From Mixophyes australis (Eukaryota > Chordata > Amphibia > Anura > Limnodynastidae): a stretch of DNA of 64,000 nucleotides. This document shows, piece by piece, positions 12,641-22,799 of this stretch; position 1 is the stretch's first letter; each line of letters opens with the position of its first letter. The translations under genes and the position numbers were made by a program. The stretch lies in the NCBI GenBank assembly GCA_036250195.1, contig JAVHZZ010000003.1:91122918-91186917 (forward strand). Direction: 5' to 3'. The notes beneath the pieces were generated by a model that worked only from the letters and a program-made list of their open reading frames with translations, searched no databases and was not told where the DNA came from.

Positions 12641-13107
12641 GGGCCTGATTAATTAAGGAAAGAAAGACAAAAAAGGAGTAAGTTTTCTCCTGGACAAAAC
12701 CATGTTACAATGCAAGGGGTGTATATTAGTTTTATTATTTTGCATATAAGTTAAATGGGCATTTATATTGCCACGCAGCTTGTACCACATACAATATGGG
12801 ATATACCGAGCGCGGGCTTATTGCCAAGCAGCTAGTACCATATATAATGTGGGATATACCGAGCGCGGGCTTATTTTTCTCAAGTTAAATGCTGTCTGTT
12901 TTTTTCATGTAGCACACAAATAATTCATAGCTTTATTTGTGCACTGAAATTTAAAGTTGATCTAGAAAATGCCTTAACCCAACTATACATCTCTATCACA
13001 TTTTAAAATTGCTATTTATATCTCCCTCCAATGTACCATAGTTTTGCCAAACTGCAAAGTTACTCATTTTTTTTTTGCTTTACTTTCCGTAATTAATCAT
13101 CAGGCCC
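12641..13107. mobile_element. foldback MITE, GGGCCTGATT family, degenerate copy with insert
   Basis: Inverted termini GGGCCTGATTAATTAAGG (left) and the reverse complement ending ATCAGGCCC (right) match the two 334-bp elements at 24.3 and 24.7 kb. Internal landmarks are shared, for example AACCATGTTACAATGCAAGG and CATGTAGCACACAAATA. This copy is longer because of an extra segment at about 12768-12872 made of two tandem units, each ending GGGATATACCGAGCGCGGGC. The flanking triplets are ACT and ATT, consistent with a 3-bp target duplication with one change. Confidence 0.75.
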
Positions 13108-13246
13108 ATTATGTTTTAATGTGTGTATTTTCTAAAAAATAAAACAAAACTTCCCCTCCAGCAATTTCTTCCTGGATTGACAAGAATTAATTGCAAATAT
13201 ACCAGAGAAAAATTCTGTTTTCAGAAAGTGACACACAAAACATATT

Positions 13247-13729
13247 GGGGCATATTTAATAAAGCACGATAGTGCTTTTAACGGATAATTAAGGTCCCAC
13301 AGTGTCCTCCACAAATTTATTAAGGGGGCATCGCAGCAGATATCATGGATATCTGCTGCTTTGCACTCCTCTTCGTTTTTGGGAGCAGTCACCATTCAAC
13401 AGAATGTGGAGGGATCACATGATCCCTCCCTGTCACTCACAGCTCTCTCTCTGCAACTATCGTTGCAGAGACAGAGAGGGGATCTGTGTGCGCATGTCCA
13501 GTTCTTGGAACTGGACATGCGCAATTGAAGAGTAAGGAGAAGACCCGAAGACAGCGCTTCCGAAGAGGCAGGTAAGTATGATTTTTTTTTTCACAGAAAC
13601 AGCAGATTATCGGGACTGCTGTTTCTGTACTCCGGTTTTGATAAATTTGAGAAATGAATCAATACTTATCCGTCCGATAAGGATTGATAACCATTTCTCT
13701 ATTTCAACGTTAAATGATAAATGTGCCCC
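13247..13729. mobile_element. MITE with four perfect internal hairpins
   Basis: Termini GGGGCATATTTA and TAAATGTGCCCC form an inverted repeat flanked by ATT on both sides, consistent with a 3-bp target duplication. Inside are perfect hairpins: 12-bp arms at 13333-13359 (loop ATG), an arm pair around CTCTGCAAC/GTTGCAGAG at 13442-13478, 16-bp arms at 13489-13523 (loop TTG), and 13-bp arms at 13594-13628. No coding frame of note. The 3-bp duplication and GGG ends suggest a PIF/Harbinger-type origin, but the family is unproven. Confidence 0.7.
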
Positions 13730-13745
13730 ATTGTTTCAAAACTAA

Positions 13746-13920
13746 GGGCTAGATTTACTAAGCTGCGGGTTTGAAAAAGTGGGGATGTTGCCTATAGCAA
13801 CCAATCAGATTCTAGCTTTCATTTATTTAGTGCTTTCTACAAAATGACAGCTAGAATCTGATTGGTTGCTATAGGCAACATCCCCACTTTTTCAAACCCG
13901 CAGCTTAGTAAATCTAGCCC
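13746..13920. mobile_element. 175-bp palindromic MITE with 72-bp perfect arms
   Basis: Left arm 13746-13817 and right arm 13849-13920 are perfect reverse complements, starting GGGCTAGATTTACTAAGCTG, around a 31-nt loop. The element is flanked by TAA at 13743-13745 and 13921-13923. A TAA duplication and GGG termini fit PIF/Harbinger-derived MITEs (established family trait). It encodes nothing and would need a transposase from elsewhere. The perfect arms mean it is young or arm-corrected. Confidence 0.9.
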
Positions 13921-13923
13921 TAA

Positions 13924-14812
13924 GGCAAGAAAAATACATGAAAATATTACAAATATAATTTCTGGTTGTACCATAACATTTTGCCTCTGCAAGTTAATAC
14001 AGCATCCAGAGTTTATGCTTCTTACTATTGCTAAAAAAAATGTAAATTGGTATATTGAGAGCACTAGATAAATGGATAGCATACATATCTTCTGAGTGCT
14101 TTAGCAGTATTTGCTCAGTTCATTATCTCTAACCTCCACACTACATTCCACTTTATTTTCAGAGAGGTTAACCAAGTTGCTCGATTTAGTCAGTTCTGCT
14201 GAAAAACGATTTTCTCATTAGACATGCAGTACACACATATGCTTAATAAATGATACTTAAATATCATTGACAAGTTCTTAACAAACACTGCTAGAGATGA
14301 ACTAATTAGGGTCAGAGCTGTCTGGCTTGCAGGAAAGCAATTGCCCACAAGGTAATTATTATTTTAAGTTTAGCACATAATAAAATCAAGGCGGATGACC
14401 TGTTCTGTTGTCTGTTTTAAGTTTTGTGACCTGTGTGGTATAAACCATCATCTATATTTGTAGCAATATGATATTTCTTCTTTCTGCCATCCAGTCACAG
14501 TTAAGAATGATATGCAGATAGTTTATGGACATTAAACTCAAACAATGAAATTACGTATTTAAAGTTGTAATCCCATGAACAAATTATGGGCGGTCTTTCT
14601 GGTTAGCTATACAAAGACACACTTATGTAGTTTTTCTTCATGACGCTATTAATTAATTAGAGTTTGCTGACCCAGTTACATGACATATGTAGTGAGCAGA
14701 GAGGAATTGAAACACCCCTCTTCTCATTGTGCATTTTTATATTATAACCCCACACCCACCTCATCTCCTTCCTCTCTGACCACTGAGCAGCTTTGTGACT
14801 GTCTGCTCAACC
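13924..14812. other. non-genic stretch
   Basis: AT-rich sequence with short random frames. No recognised repeat boundaries and no RNA gene. Confidence 0.5.
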
Positions 14813-14892
14813 AACGAGATCAGGTTACACTCTCCAGAAACCATATGCCTACAGCTTAGAGACAGTTTTTTGTTATTGCAATGGCAGACATA
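14813..14892 (+). repeat. copy 1 of a locally duplicated segment
   Basis: About 80 bp (with landmarks ACGAGAT-AGGTT-CACTCTCCAGAA and a terminal GGCAGACATAT) recurs in diverged form at 18588-18660. The sequence after the Tc1 element (18214-18250) likewise resembles 18661-18695. The order suggests that a small tandem duplication existed first and that a Tc1 and a SINE then landed in its first copy. Confidence 0.6.
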
Positions 14893-15024
14893 TACACTGA
14901 TCAGCCATAACATTAAAACCACTGACAAGTGAAGTGAATAACATTGATTATCTCTTTACAATGTCATCTGTCAAGGGGTGGGATATGTTAGGCAGCAAGT
15001 GAACAGTCAGTTCTTGAAGTTGAT

Positions 15025-15288
15025 GTGTTCAAAGCAGGAAATATGGGAACGGGTAAGGTTCTGAGTGACTTTGACAAGGGCCAAATTGTGATGGCTAGTA
15101 CCTACCAAAAGTGGTCCACAGAAGGACAATCGGTAAACCGGCAACAGGGTCATGGTTTCCCAAGGGTTATTGATGCATGTGGGGAGCGAAGGTTTGGCCT
15201 TCTGGTTCAATCTCACAGAAGAGCTACTGTAGCACAAATTGCTGAAAAATATACCGCTGACTATGATAGAAAGATTACAAAAGTGTAA
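15025..15288 (+). pseudogene. Tc1-type transposase, N-terminal fragment
   Basis: The frame includes LSDFDKGQIVMA followed directly by STYQKWS and then NRQQGHGFPRVIDACGERR and RRATVAQIAEKY. In intact members of this family a helix-turn-helix stretch lies between the MA and the TYQKWS blocks. Here it is missing, so about 25 codons of the paired-like DNA-binding domain appear deleted. The frame then runs out of the family near 15278, where other repeats begin. Non-functional. Confidence 0.8.
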
Positions 15289-15335
15289 GTTGCTCAATCA
15301 GTTTATAAGTTCACAGCAGGTGCTTCAAAGGGAGC

Positions 15336-15500
15336 AGGGGCAGGCTGGGCTGGGGGACAGGGGGGCATCCGCCCATAATGGGCTCCCTTGGGCTGGGTCA
15401 CTGGGCCACCTACATTTTATTCAATTTAAAATCTTCCTAATAGCCTGCTGAGTCAAGCCTTGCCCCCTGGGCTAAAATTTGCCAGCCCTCCCCTGAAAGG
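15336..15500 (+). repeat. dispersed repeat alpha, copy 1
   Basis: This segment matches 60657-60815 in the same orientation. Shared blocks are GCAGGCTGGG, GGGTCACT(G/A)(G/A)GCCACCT, CATTTT-TTC, AAAAT-TTCCTAATA and CCCCTGGGCTAAAATTTGCC. No coding frame or terminal repeat is seen, so the class is unknown. It lies inside the sequence that splits the Tc1. Confidence 0.75.
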
Positions 15501-15799
15501 GTGAGAAAGATGGTAGAACTAGTGATAAGCGGTTCGGATTCAGAGAAATCCAAAAGATCCAAGGTTTAAAGTTCTGAGTGAAACAGAGTCATGACTCGGT
15601 TTTGTGCACCAATTTTCGGGTCTCAAAATGAGACAGAATGTCATTTTCGATGCAAAACGTGCAAGAGTTTATATCTTCTATATATACAATCCTCCCTCAT
15701 TTACTCATGTAGGTGGGATGTTAGCTACAGGGCTTTGCTCTGAAAATAGCATTCAGGGTGAAAGAGGGGCATCATGGAGAGTGAAGAGGCAGTAACAAC

Positions 15800-16735
15800 C
15801 AGATGTCATTAGATGGACAGAAATATCAATAGATATTTAGACAAGTAGATACCCAATTTTAAAGCGCTACGTAATTTGCTGTCCCTATACAAATAAATGA
15901 TGATAGACGAAGGTGGCCTGCACCCATACTGAAAAGTTTAAAGTCTAGTATTATGTACGTCTCGATGAGCAGAGCATTCATTGGTAGCCAAGAGTGGAGC
16001 TTTCAAATACCTTGTTATACTTATATGCTACGAGTAAGGTAGATCTGTGGTCTAATGCTGCTCTTGTGACTCAAGAAGGGATCTCGGATATATTTGGCAG
16101 TTTCCATGTAAATTTACATCAAGTTACCATTTCCAGTTTGAGATTAAAATGTCAATCTTGATTCATCCTTTTGGCTAAGCTTAAGTGTAGTATCTGACCT
16201 TGTAGGGTTGGTTTGGGATGCCCTGAATGGATGGGTCTCTTTGGTCTGATGCCGAAAGGCCTGTGGTGTTTGGACCCCAAGGTGCCTGTGCTTCCAGGGG
16301 ACAGGGCCCATAGGTTACCTAACAGTGCAATGGTGGTGAGACCCTCACCTTACTCAACCCCAGGGTAAAGGGGACTGCGGAAGTGGTCCCAAAGACCCAT
16401 GTATATGAATATGGAATGTATATAAATATGGAATGTATAAATAATATGTATTTTTTTTTATATTAGTGATGTGTAAGAAATATGAAAAACAGACAGTTCA
16501 GATAGGTCAATAGTTGGCCTTCCCACACAAGTAAGTATGTATAACTGACATGGATGCAGATTTGACTGCCAGAAACATCTGTCTTGACAAGACAATGCAA
16601 TTGAAAGTCCACATTCTGAAAAATTAAGAGGACAGAATTTGGCACTGGCAAAGAATACATGTATAGATGGAGATATGATGGCTAACGGTTTACGCTATCT
16701 GATGGAGTTAGAAAACCGTATAGACTGGTTAATTA
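15800..16735 (+). repeat. composite dispersed repeat, copy 1 (L2-like tail plus unknown body)
   Basis: The segment matches the reverse complement of 61605-62450 through ordered blocks: CATTAGATGGACAGA, GCTACGTAATTTGCTGT-CTAT with an AAATAAATGATGAT tail (L2/CR1-like), AGGTGGCCTGCACC, AGAGCATTCAT-GGTAGCCAA, CAACCCC-GGTAAAGGGG, AAGACCCAT, and AACAGACAGTTCAGATAGGT through to ATACATGTA. The order is conserved between copies, so they moved or duplicated as one unit. Copy 1 carries an additional segment of about 230 bp (about 16110-16340), including the U2-like sequence. Confidence 0.7.
16155..16196 (+). pseudogene. U2 snRNA 5'-end-like fragment
   Basis: The block CCTTTTGGCTAAG followed by (C)TTAAGTGTAGTATCTG closely matches the 5' end of vertebrate U2 snRNA, which includes the GTAGTA branch-site recognition sequence. 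Similarity starts near ATC at 16155 with a few changes and stops after TATCTG. The downstream U2 parts (Sm site, stem-loops III and IV) are absent and replaced by unrelated GC-richer sequence. It cannot be a functional U2 gene. It may be a chimeric retrocopy, a snRNA-headed SINE, or the 5' junction of a LINE that targets U2 genes (Keno-type Tx1 elements). Confidence 0.6.
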
Positions 16736-17565
16736 TTTTTTTAGTTGAATCTGAGAAAGAGAATGCAATGATGGCAGAGTTATAAAATCCTTAAGATGAG
16801 AGTGAACACAAGACCTTAGCTACAGACAGTGGTATTACTAGATGGCATTGCCCTTGTGCCCACCCATCCACATGTTGAAAATGACATGCACAAAGTTTAA
16901 CAAGCCAAGCACTTCAGTGAGAGGGACTGACACCTTTTTCGGCTGAAGTGCTTGATTTGTTTGGGCCCACACAAAGGTCAACATTTTGATTGTTGAACTG
17001 GAGAATAGATGGGATGTTAGCAAATGAATCATGGGCATTTGGATAACAGTGGTCACTGGACATCTTCCTCAGTGGTAACAAATTACAATGTTATTATCAC
17101 CGTCTTTTCATTACATTTTCATGTTAAAAAAGAGAATACACCAAGTAGGAAACTGTTAGGCATCATATGTGACAATAAATCACAAATGTCCCAGCACACA
17201 ACACTTGATGGTGTAGAAAAAAAAAGTCACAATCTGGATTTTAAAATAGTAATGGAATCTTTATTATCTTCTATATCTCAATATAGAAGATCACTTGTTG
17301 AAAGTCTTGTAACTGCTTGATAGGCAACGCCTAGTAGGTGGCAGATGTATCTGATGTCTCACATGGACATTTCTCCTAAGCACTCGTCACCAAATTTTCA
17401 GCCATCTTTAAATTGAAATGATTATATTCAGGAATAGCAGTGTTGGTGCTGTTGAAGTCAGTTTAGTTCTGCCTGTATCATATATTTACCTAACCAATGT
17501 TGAACATTACTTGTCTGTACCAATTAATGATCAGGTTGTCACCAACTCTTTACATATGTTCCAAA
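16736..17565. other. non-genic part of the sequence splitting the Tc1
   Basis: No gene motif. Short frames occur on both strands. A small inverted match lies around 16905-16955 (AAGCACTTCAGTGAG / CGGCTGAAGTGCTTG), which may be a relic of a foldback element. Confidence 0.4.
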
Positions 17566-18170
17566 ATGCTGAACCCTGTCCAGCACCAAAAGCACCTACA
17601 ATGGGCATGTGAGAGCCAGAACTGGACCATTGAGCAATGGAAGAAGGTGGCCTGGTCTGATGAATCACATTTTCTTTTACATCATGTGAACAGCTGGGTG
17701 CATGTGTGTCGTTTATTTGGGAAGTGATGGCACCAGGATGCACTTGGAAGAAGGCAAACCGTCAGGGTATTGTGATGGGCAATGTTCTGCTGGGAAATTT
17801 TGGATCCTGGCATTCATGTGAATGGTACTTCCTACCTAAATATTGTTGTAGACCAAGTACACCCCTTCATGGCAACGGTAACGGTCCTACCTCACTGGAA
17901 AAATTGTTCACTAATGGTTTGAGGAACACGACAAAGAGTTAAGGTCTTTACTTGGCCTCCATATTACCCAGATCTCAATATAATGGAGCATCTGTGGGAT
18001 ATTCTGGAAAAACAAGTCCGAGCCATGGAGGCCTCATCTCGCAAATTAGAGGACTTATAGGAACTGCTGGTAACATCTTGGTGCCAGATACCACAGGACA
18101 CCTTCAGAGGTCTTGTATAGTCCATACCTCGATGGGTCAGAGCTGTTTTGGCGGCACTTGGTAGACCTAC
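17566..18170 (+). pseudogene. Tc1-type transposase, C-terminal fragment
   Basis: Two catalytic regions of the DDE/D triad are readable: AWSDESHFLLHH near 17660 (first Asp) and YPDLNIMEHLWDILE near 17965-18010 (last acidic residue). The part between is spread over shifted frames (for example MAPGCTWKKANRQG near 17730), so several indels have broken the gene. It ends close to the right terminal repeat, as in intact Tc1 elements. It continues the fragment at 15025-15288. Confidence 0.82.
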
Positions 18171-18255
18171 ACAATATTAAGCAGGTGGCCTTAAGTTGTG
18201 GCTGATTGGTGTAAATAGACCACCACAAAGCAATCTAAAGAGTGAAGAATGAGTT

Positions 18256-18588
18256 ATCATCATCATCTATTTATATAGCACCACTGATTTCGCAGCGCTG
18301 TACAGAGAACTCATGCACATCGGTCCTTGCCCCATTGGACCTTACAGTCTACATTCCCTAACATACACACAGACAGACACACAGACTAGGGTCACTTTTG
18401 ATAGCAGCCAATTAACCTACTAGTATGTTTTTGGAGTGTGGGAGGAAACCGGAGCACCCAGAGGAAACCCACACAAACACGGAGAGAACATACAAACTCC
18501 ACACAGATAAGGCCAAGGTTGGAAATTGAACTCATGACCCCAGCGCTGTGAGGCAGAAGTGCTAACCACTTAGCCACCGTTCTGCCCA
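18256..18588 (-). mobile_element. tRNA-derived SINE with L2/CR1-like tail
   Basis: On the minus strand the head reads GGCAGAACGGTGGCTAAGTG with an A-box-like TGGCTAAGTGG and a B-box-like GAGTTCAATTTCC. A central body with TGTGTGGAGTTTGTATGTTC follows, and the tail reads CTGTACAGCGCTGCGAAAT...TATATAAATAGATGATGATGA. A pol III head and an L2/CR1-type tail are typical of SINEs mobilised by an L2-like LINE. Three more copies occur in this window. Confidence 0.88.
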
Positions 18589-18695
18589 CGAGATGAGGTT
18601 GCACTCTCCAGAATCCATACTCTTCAAGCTGAGAGACACTTTTTGAATTGGTAGACATATTAAGAAACCACAATAGAGTGATCTAGGTAATGTAG
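18588..18695 (+). repeat. copy 2 of the locally duplicated segment
   Basis: Diverged copy of 14813-14892 followed by sequence like that at 18214-18250. It lies just beyond the SINE and is not interrupted. Confidence 0.55.
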
Positions 18696-20653
18696 TTTGA
18701 GCTGTACTGTATAGCTGTATAAAATGACTATTAGCTTCTTGTTACAAGAGTACTATACTTGACATTTTAAAAAAACTAGAATTATCTCTGTGAGATTCCA
18801 GCTTTAACTCCAGGATTGAGGTTTCTATACATACATGTTAAAGTGATAAATGGGTATTTTATATTGACTTAAATCAGCTTTGTAGTCTTAACCTCACCTG
18901 TCTTGGAGTTGTAATGATCATCTCTCTCAAAATAGTGCTGTTCCTCATATAGTGACATGAAATTGCTCTTGAAATCTCAGAAAGTCAAGGGACATACATT
19001 CTTTATTTTCATGGTAGCTATATGATTGCAGCATTGCTCCAATTAGTAGTAGTATTAGCAGTAGTAGTCATTTTCCTACCTGGTCCTATGATCTAATTGC
19101 CTAAAAATAAATAAAGAATTGAAAATATTACATACACGCCCAATTCTTTAAATCAAACCAGCCCAAAAAGAATTGTATCCACAGTATTATATAAATCTGT
19201 ACAGTTTTCTCAGGAGCTCACTGGACTGAATCTATAACTCAGCTGTCAAAGTCCACGTGAAGAAGAAAGCTCCAGGGCTTTCCACTCCAAATATTTTTAT
19301 TACATGGTAATAGTGTCTTTCATCAGGTTAAAATTTGCACCTAAATTCCAGTTTAAATAATAATTTGCTAGTAACGTAAAAGCCCAGATTTTTATTTATT
19401 GGTTAACTCAAACCAGCCCAGGAGACAATTACCTCTTAGACTAGTTGCAAAATAACATACTATACGCTATGTTTCATACTTGTGAAAATATTTGTACATA
19501 TTATGTTGGCAGCATTTGAGCAGTACCAGTTTGGTCACACAGCATTGGATCAAATTGCAAATCCGGTAACCCATCAGTGCGTCTGTGTGACTGCATAGCA
19601 GGGGGCCCACACAGTGTGGTTCACACACATTTGTGTCATGTTGCTGGCAGCTCCCAGAAAAGAACCACTTGGCGGAGTAGCTATCAGAGACACACCACAT
19701 CTGGCCAAGCCGCTTACTCCTGAGAGGAGTAATAGTCAGATACAAGCTTAAGTCAAATGATTTTAGAAGGTAGAACAATGTCAATGTAGCCAATGTCAAG
19801 GGATTGAAGAAGAAAGAATAGTGGGGGATGAAGCTAAGGTCGAAGGATTGGAGAAAGTAGATTTATGATGTAGAGTTCAACAAAACAAGTCTCCTTCATA
19901 GCACAAGTACAGATCCAAATCAGATTTCTGCTTCTGCAAAGGTTTGGTAAAGCTGTTGGACTTGTAAAGGCTTCAAACAGGTGAAATGAATTGTTTTAAA
20001 TGAATTGATCTTTTCAATAAAGGGCTGGTTGCAGAGTATGACAAGAAAGGCACTAAAGTGGAACACACTTAAAATCATACGTTTGTACTCACGTACAGTA
20101 TACATTTACCTACAAGGGTTAAGGTTTTTTTTGTAGAACCCGGATAACTAATAGAATGTGTGACGGGGGGGAGTGTCCTGAGTTTATGTATATAAACCTT
20201 CTTTGACTGTTGTTCTGCCTCAGTTCTTCTTCACATAATCCTTTGGGACCTGCTGAGTCAAAGAAAACAAAGGATTTGTATCTTGCATTTGCTATTTACA
20301 TTTGTACTTATATATTTCCTAACTTTTTTATTGCCTTTCCGTCCCTCTCTTGCTAATCCTTCAGTTCTCTATTCCCTTCCCCATTTGCCCCGCCCTTTTT
20401 TCTCTTGATTAGGTTTCCTTTTTACACTTATATTTTCTCAGTCTTTCTACCCTATTTTTTGTCAGAATGATTGCATGAGCCAAGCGAGCAGTTTTTCCGC
20501 CCGCTCAGGCTTCAAGATTGCTCCCCTTCCCCAGGGGGAACCATATTGAGATTGGCAGTAAGCGCTTACAAGCGTATCAATTGTGTATGGCGGCATTCTC
20601 AGTGACGGCTGCCGGTCTGTAGTGCCCCCCCCCCAGCCTCCTCTAGCGACTAA
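18696..20653. other. non-genic stretch with possible Penelope-like remnant
   Basis: No gene is seen. On the minus strand, 19190-19345 contains CCTGATGAAAGACAC followed by AATAAAAATATTTGGAGTGG and AAGCCCTGGAGCTTTC, a combination I associate with Penelope-like terminal repeats in amphibians, but the GAAA box of a hammerhead is missing. Pyrimidine-rich sequence lies at 20310-20460. Confidence 0.35.
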
Positions 20654-20838
20654 CCTGTGCAGCAGTGTTCCCTCTAAGCTGAGCAATCTGGAAATGATAG
20701 AGTTAAACCTGTATCTTACTAGGAAACATCCTGCAGATTGTGAATGCAAACCTTTCGGGTGGAGCCCCCATTAGAGTGACATTTTATCTTTTTCCTTTCC
20801 AGATTGCTCAGCTTAGAGGGCACACTGCTGTGCAGGTG
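20654..20838. mobile_element. small foldback element
   Basis: Left arm 20654-20694 (starting CCTGTGCAGCAGTGTTCCCT) and right arm 20798-20838 are reverse complements over 41 nt with two or three mismatches, around a spacer of about 100 nt. The arm contains the TTCCCTCTAAGCTG motif. No target duplication could be defined, so the true element may be larger. Confidence 0.6.
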
Positions 20839-22799
20839 GTCATTGGGGGTAACAGGCGGTGATGGGCTCGCTCGGCTGTAAGGAATGAGCCACCGGATGT
20901 TGTGTGCATGTGCAAAGCGTGCACTCCGGAGCTAGCTGCCACACAACCGGGCTCTGGAGCTGCGGCTCATGCATCAAGTTTCTGTGAGTGGAAGGTCATT
21001 CCCTCACAGAGCCAGTACTAAGATTCCAGCACTGGATCAATCATCATCATCAACAACATTTATATATATAGCACCAGAAAAATTACGTAGTGCTTTTCAA
21101 CTGCACCCATCTATGATGCTAGGTCCAGTCTGCAGGCACATTGAATGTCAGTGGGTATGAGGGTAGGGATAACAATTTTATAACCCCTTCAGTGCCTGCA
21201 AATGAACTGGTTAGTTGTGAACCTACCTGTGCGGGAGGAGGGCACACATATACCCCACCCAGCCCCTTCCTAACTAGGGCAATTGGGAGGGATTCATCTG
21301 ATCTTACTAGGGATGGGGGTGATAGGGTGGAACCTAGTTACATTTATCCCCCCTGCCCCAAACATGGAAGGGCCAATTTTAATAACGGGCCCACAAATAT
21401 TAGCAGCACATAATGTACAGCGGAAGCTGTCTAACATTCCACCCTCCCCGGTGTGAGCATAGGTCTCTTTCATCCATCACACACCTGACCCAGCACAGGC
21501 TTACAAAGCCGAGGCTTGATCCCCTGCTGGAGGTCAAGTTTCCCGGGACACCAGGGAATATTCCCGGGTCTCACCCTGCCTATTTTCCCGGGACTCAAGG
21601 ATTACTCTAACACAGTGCTCGTATCGCCCGTTTGAGTCCTCACACATTACTCAACAGTTACTCTACAGTTCAGCAGTCACTCTGTTGCCAGATTTAGTGC
21701 CAGCCATTCTGTTGGGGGGTTTTACTTGGTTAGTGGATTCAGGGCCACTTGACCATCCACTTGTTGGGGTTCAGTATTCAGTTGTTCGCTGTCCTGCAGT
21801 GTGCTTTCTCCACCAAAATTATTTTGATAAAACTGTGACCTATTTGTCAAGTTAATATGTGTCCGAGTCATTATTTCATATTACAGTGTAAACTTATAAT
21901 TGTGGAGGGTACTTCTGAAAGGGAAAGGGGGCATCAACGATATGCATTTTAAAGAAAGCTGTGCAGTATTCCAGTTGAAGTGTCTAGCTAGATTGATGTT
22001 CTTAGCAGAGAGCTGATTACAGGAATTGAGAAAAATTGTTTGTAGCTGTCACCGAATAGTTATCTGACAACTGTCATCTGGAGCTAGTGTTGTGAATCGT
22101 CGCAAATTGCTTACATTTACAAACATGTCTGTAAATAATGTGTTAATGGTGATCTGATATTGTGGGGTGCAAACCGTTCACTTTAGGATTTACAAATGTT
22201 GTGATTTTGGGCCAGTTTGCCAGATTGCAAGCAAAAAGGTCCAGAAGCCTGTTTTTGAAATCTGGCTTGGAGACTATTCAGAGATGGCTGGTGTCACAGA
22301 CTGCCAGTCAACCATGGTTTATAGCCCAGCCCTCCACAATAACTTTCTCTGTGTTCTTAAAAAATTAATGTGTCAGATAGGCTTGTTTTATTATAATAGT
22401 TTATTTATGCAGGGAATTGTTTCGATTAGTGTCTGTGATTAAATCGTTAAAAGTTGTAATTGCAGTTGAGATAAGTGAGGGAGTAACTGAAGATTTCCTA
22501 AGACTGTCAATATGTGAACTAAACTCTTGAACATTGGATTTAATAGTGAGTATGTGATATAATTTGGGGGATTTTAGTTATTTTTAAACAGACCGGTGGG
22601 TTTTGTTTTGTTACCCTTTCACACACATATGTCATACATGTCTTGTCATGACAGGTTGATTTTTATAAATTACAGTAAAAGAAACAAACACTAATCTTCC
22701 CATATATTTCAAAATGGGATTAAGGCGTCAATCAAAATTTGTTTAGTTGACATCTGAAATAATTTAGCAAAATGAAGCATTAAACTAGTTAAACCAAAT
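20839..22799. other. non-genic stretch with SINE/L2 tail and TCCCGGG-rich patch
   Basis: A short L2/CR1-type tail in minus orientation lies at about 21036-21100 (ATCATCATCAACAACATTTA then AAATTACGTAGTGCTTT). A GC-rich patch at 21530-21600 repeats TTCCCGGG three times. The remainder has only short random frames. Confidence 0.45.

Larger units (their letters stand above)
14893..18213 (+). mobile_element. Tc1/mariner element split by ~2.3 kb of other repeats
   Basis: The left terminus TACACTGATCAGCCATAAC (14893) and right terminus GTGGCTGATTGGTGTA (ending 18213) are inverted copies bounded by TA. Two transposase pieces lie inside: an N-terminal part up to about 15278 and a C-terminal part resuming near 17566. 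The intervening sequence is unrelated to Tc1 and contains a dispersed repeat, a composite repeat and a U2-like segment. The transposase is broken, so the copy is inactive. Confidence 0.88.

Noticed and set aside
16155..16340. Functional U2 snRNA gene
   Set aside because: Only the 5' ~40 nt match. The Sm site and 3' stem-loops are absent and no proximal sequence element was recognised.
18256..18588. tRNA gene on the minus strand
   Set aside because: A- and B-box-like motifs are present, but the head does not fold as a full cloverleaf and it continues into a SINE body and L2-like tail.
19190..19345. Possible hammerhead on the minus strand (CCTGATGA)
   Set aside because: The GAAA box and a foldable stem II are missing; kept only as a possible Penelope-like remnant.
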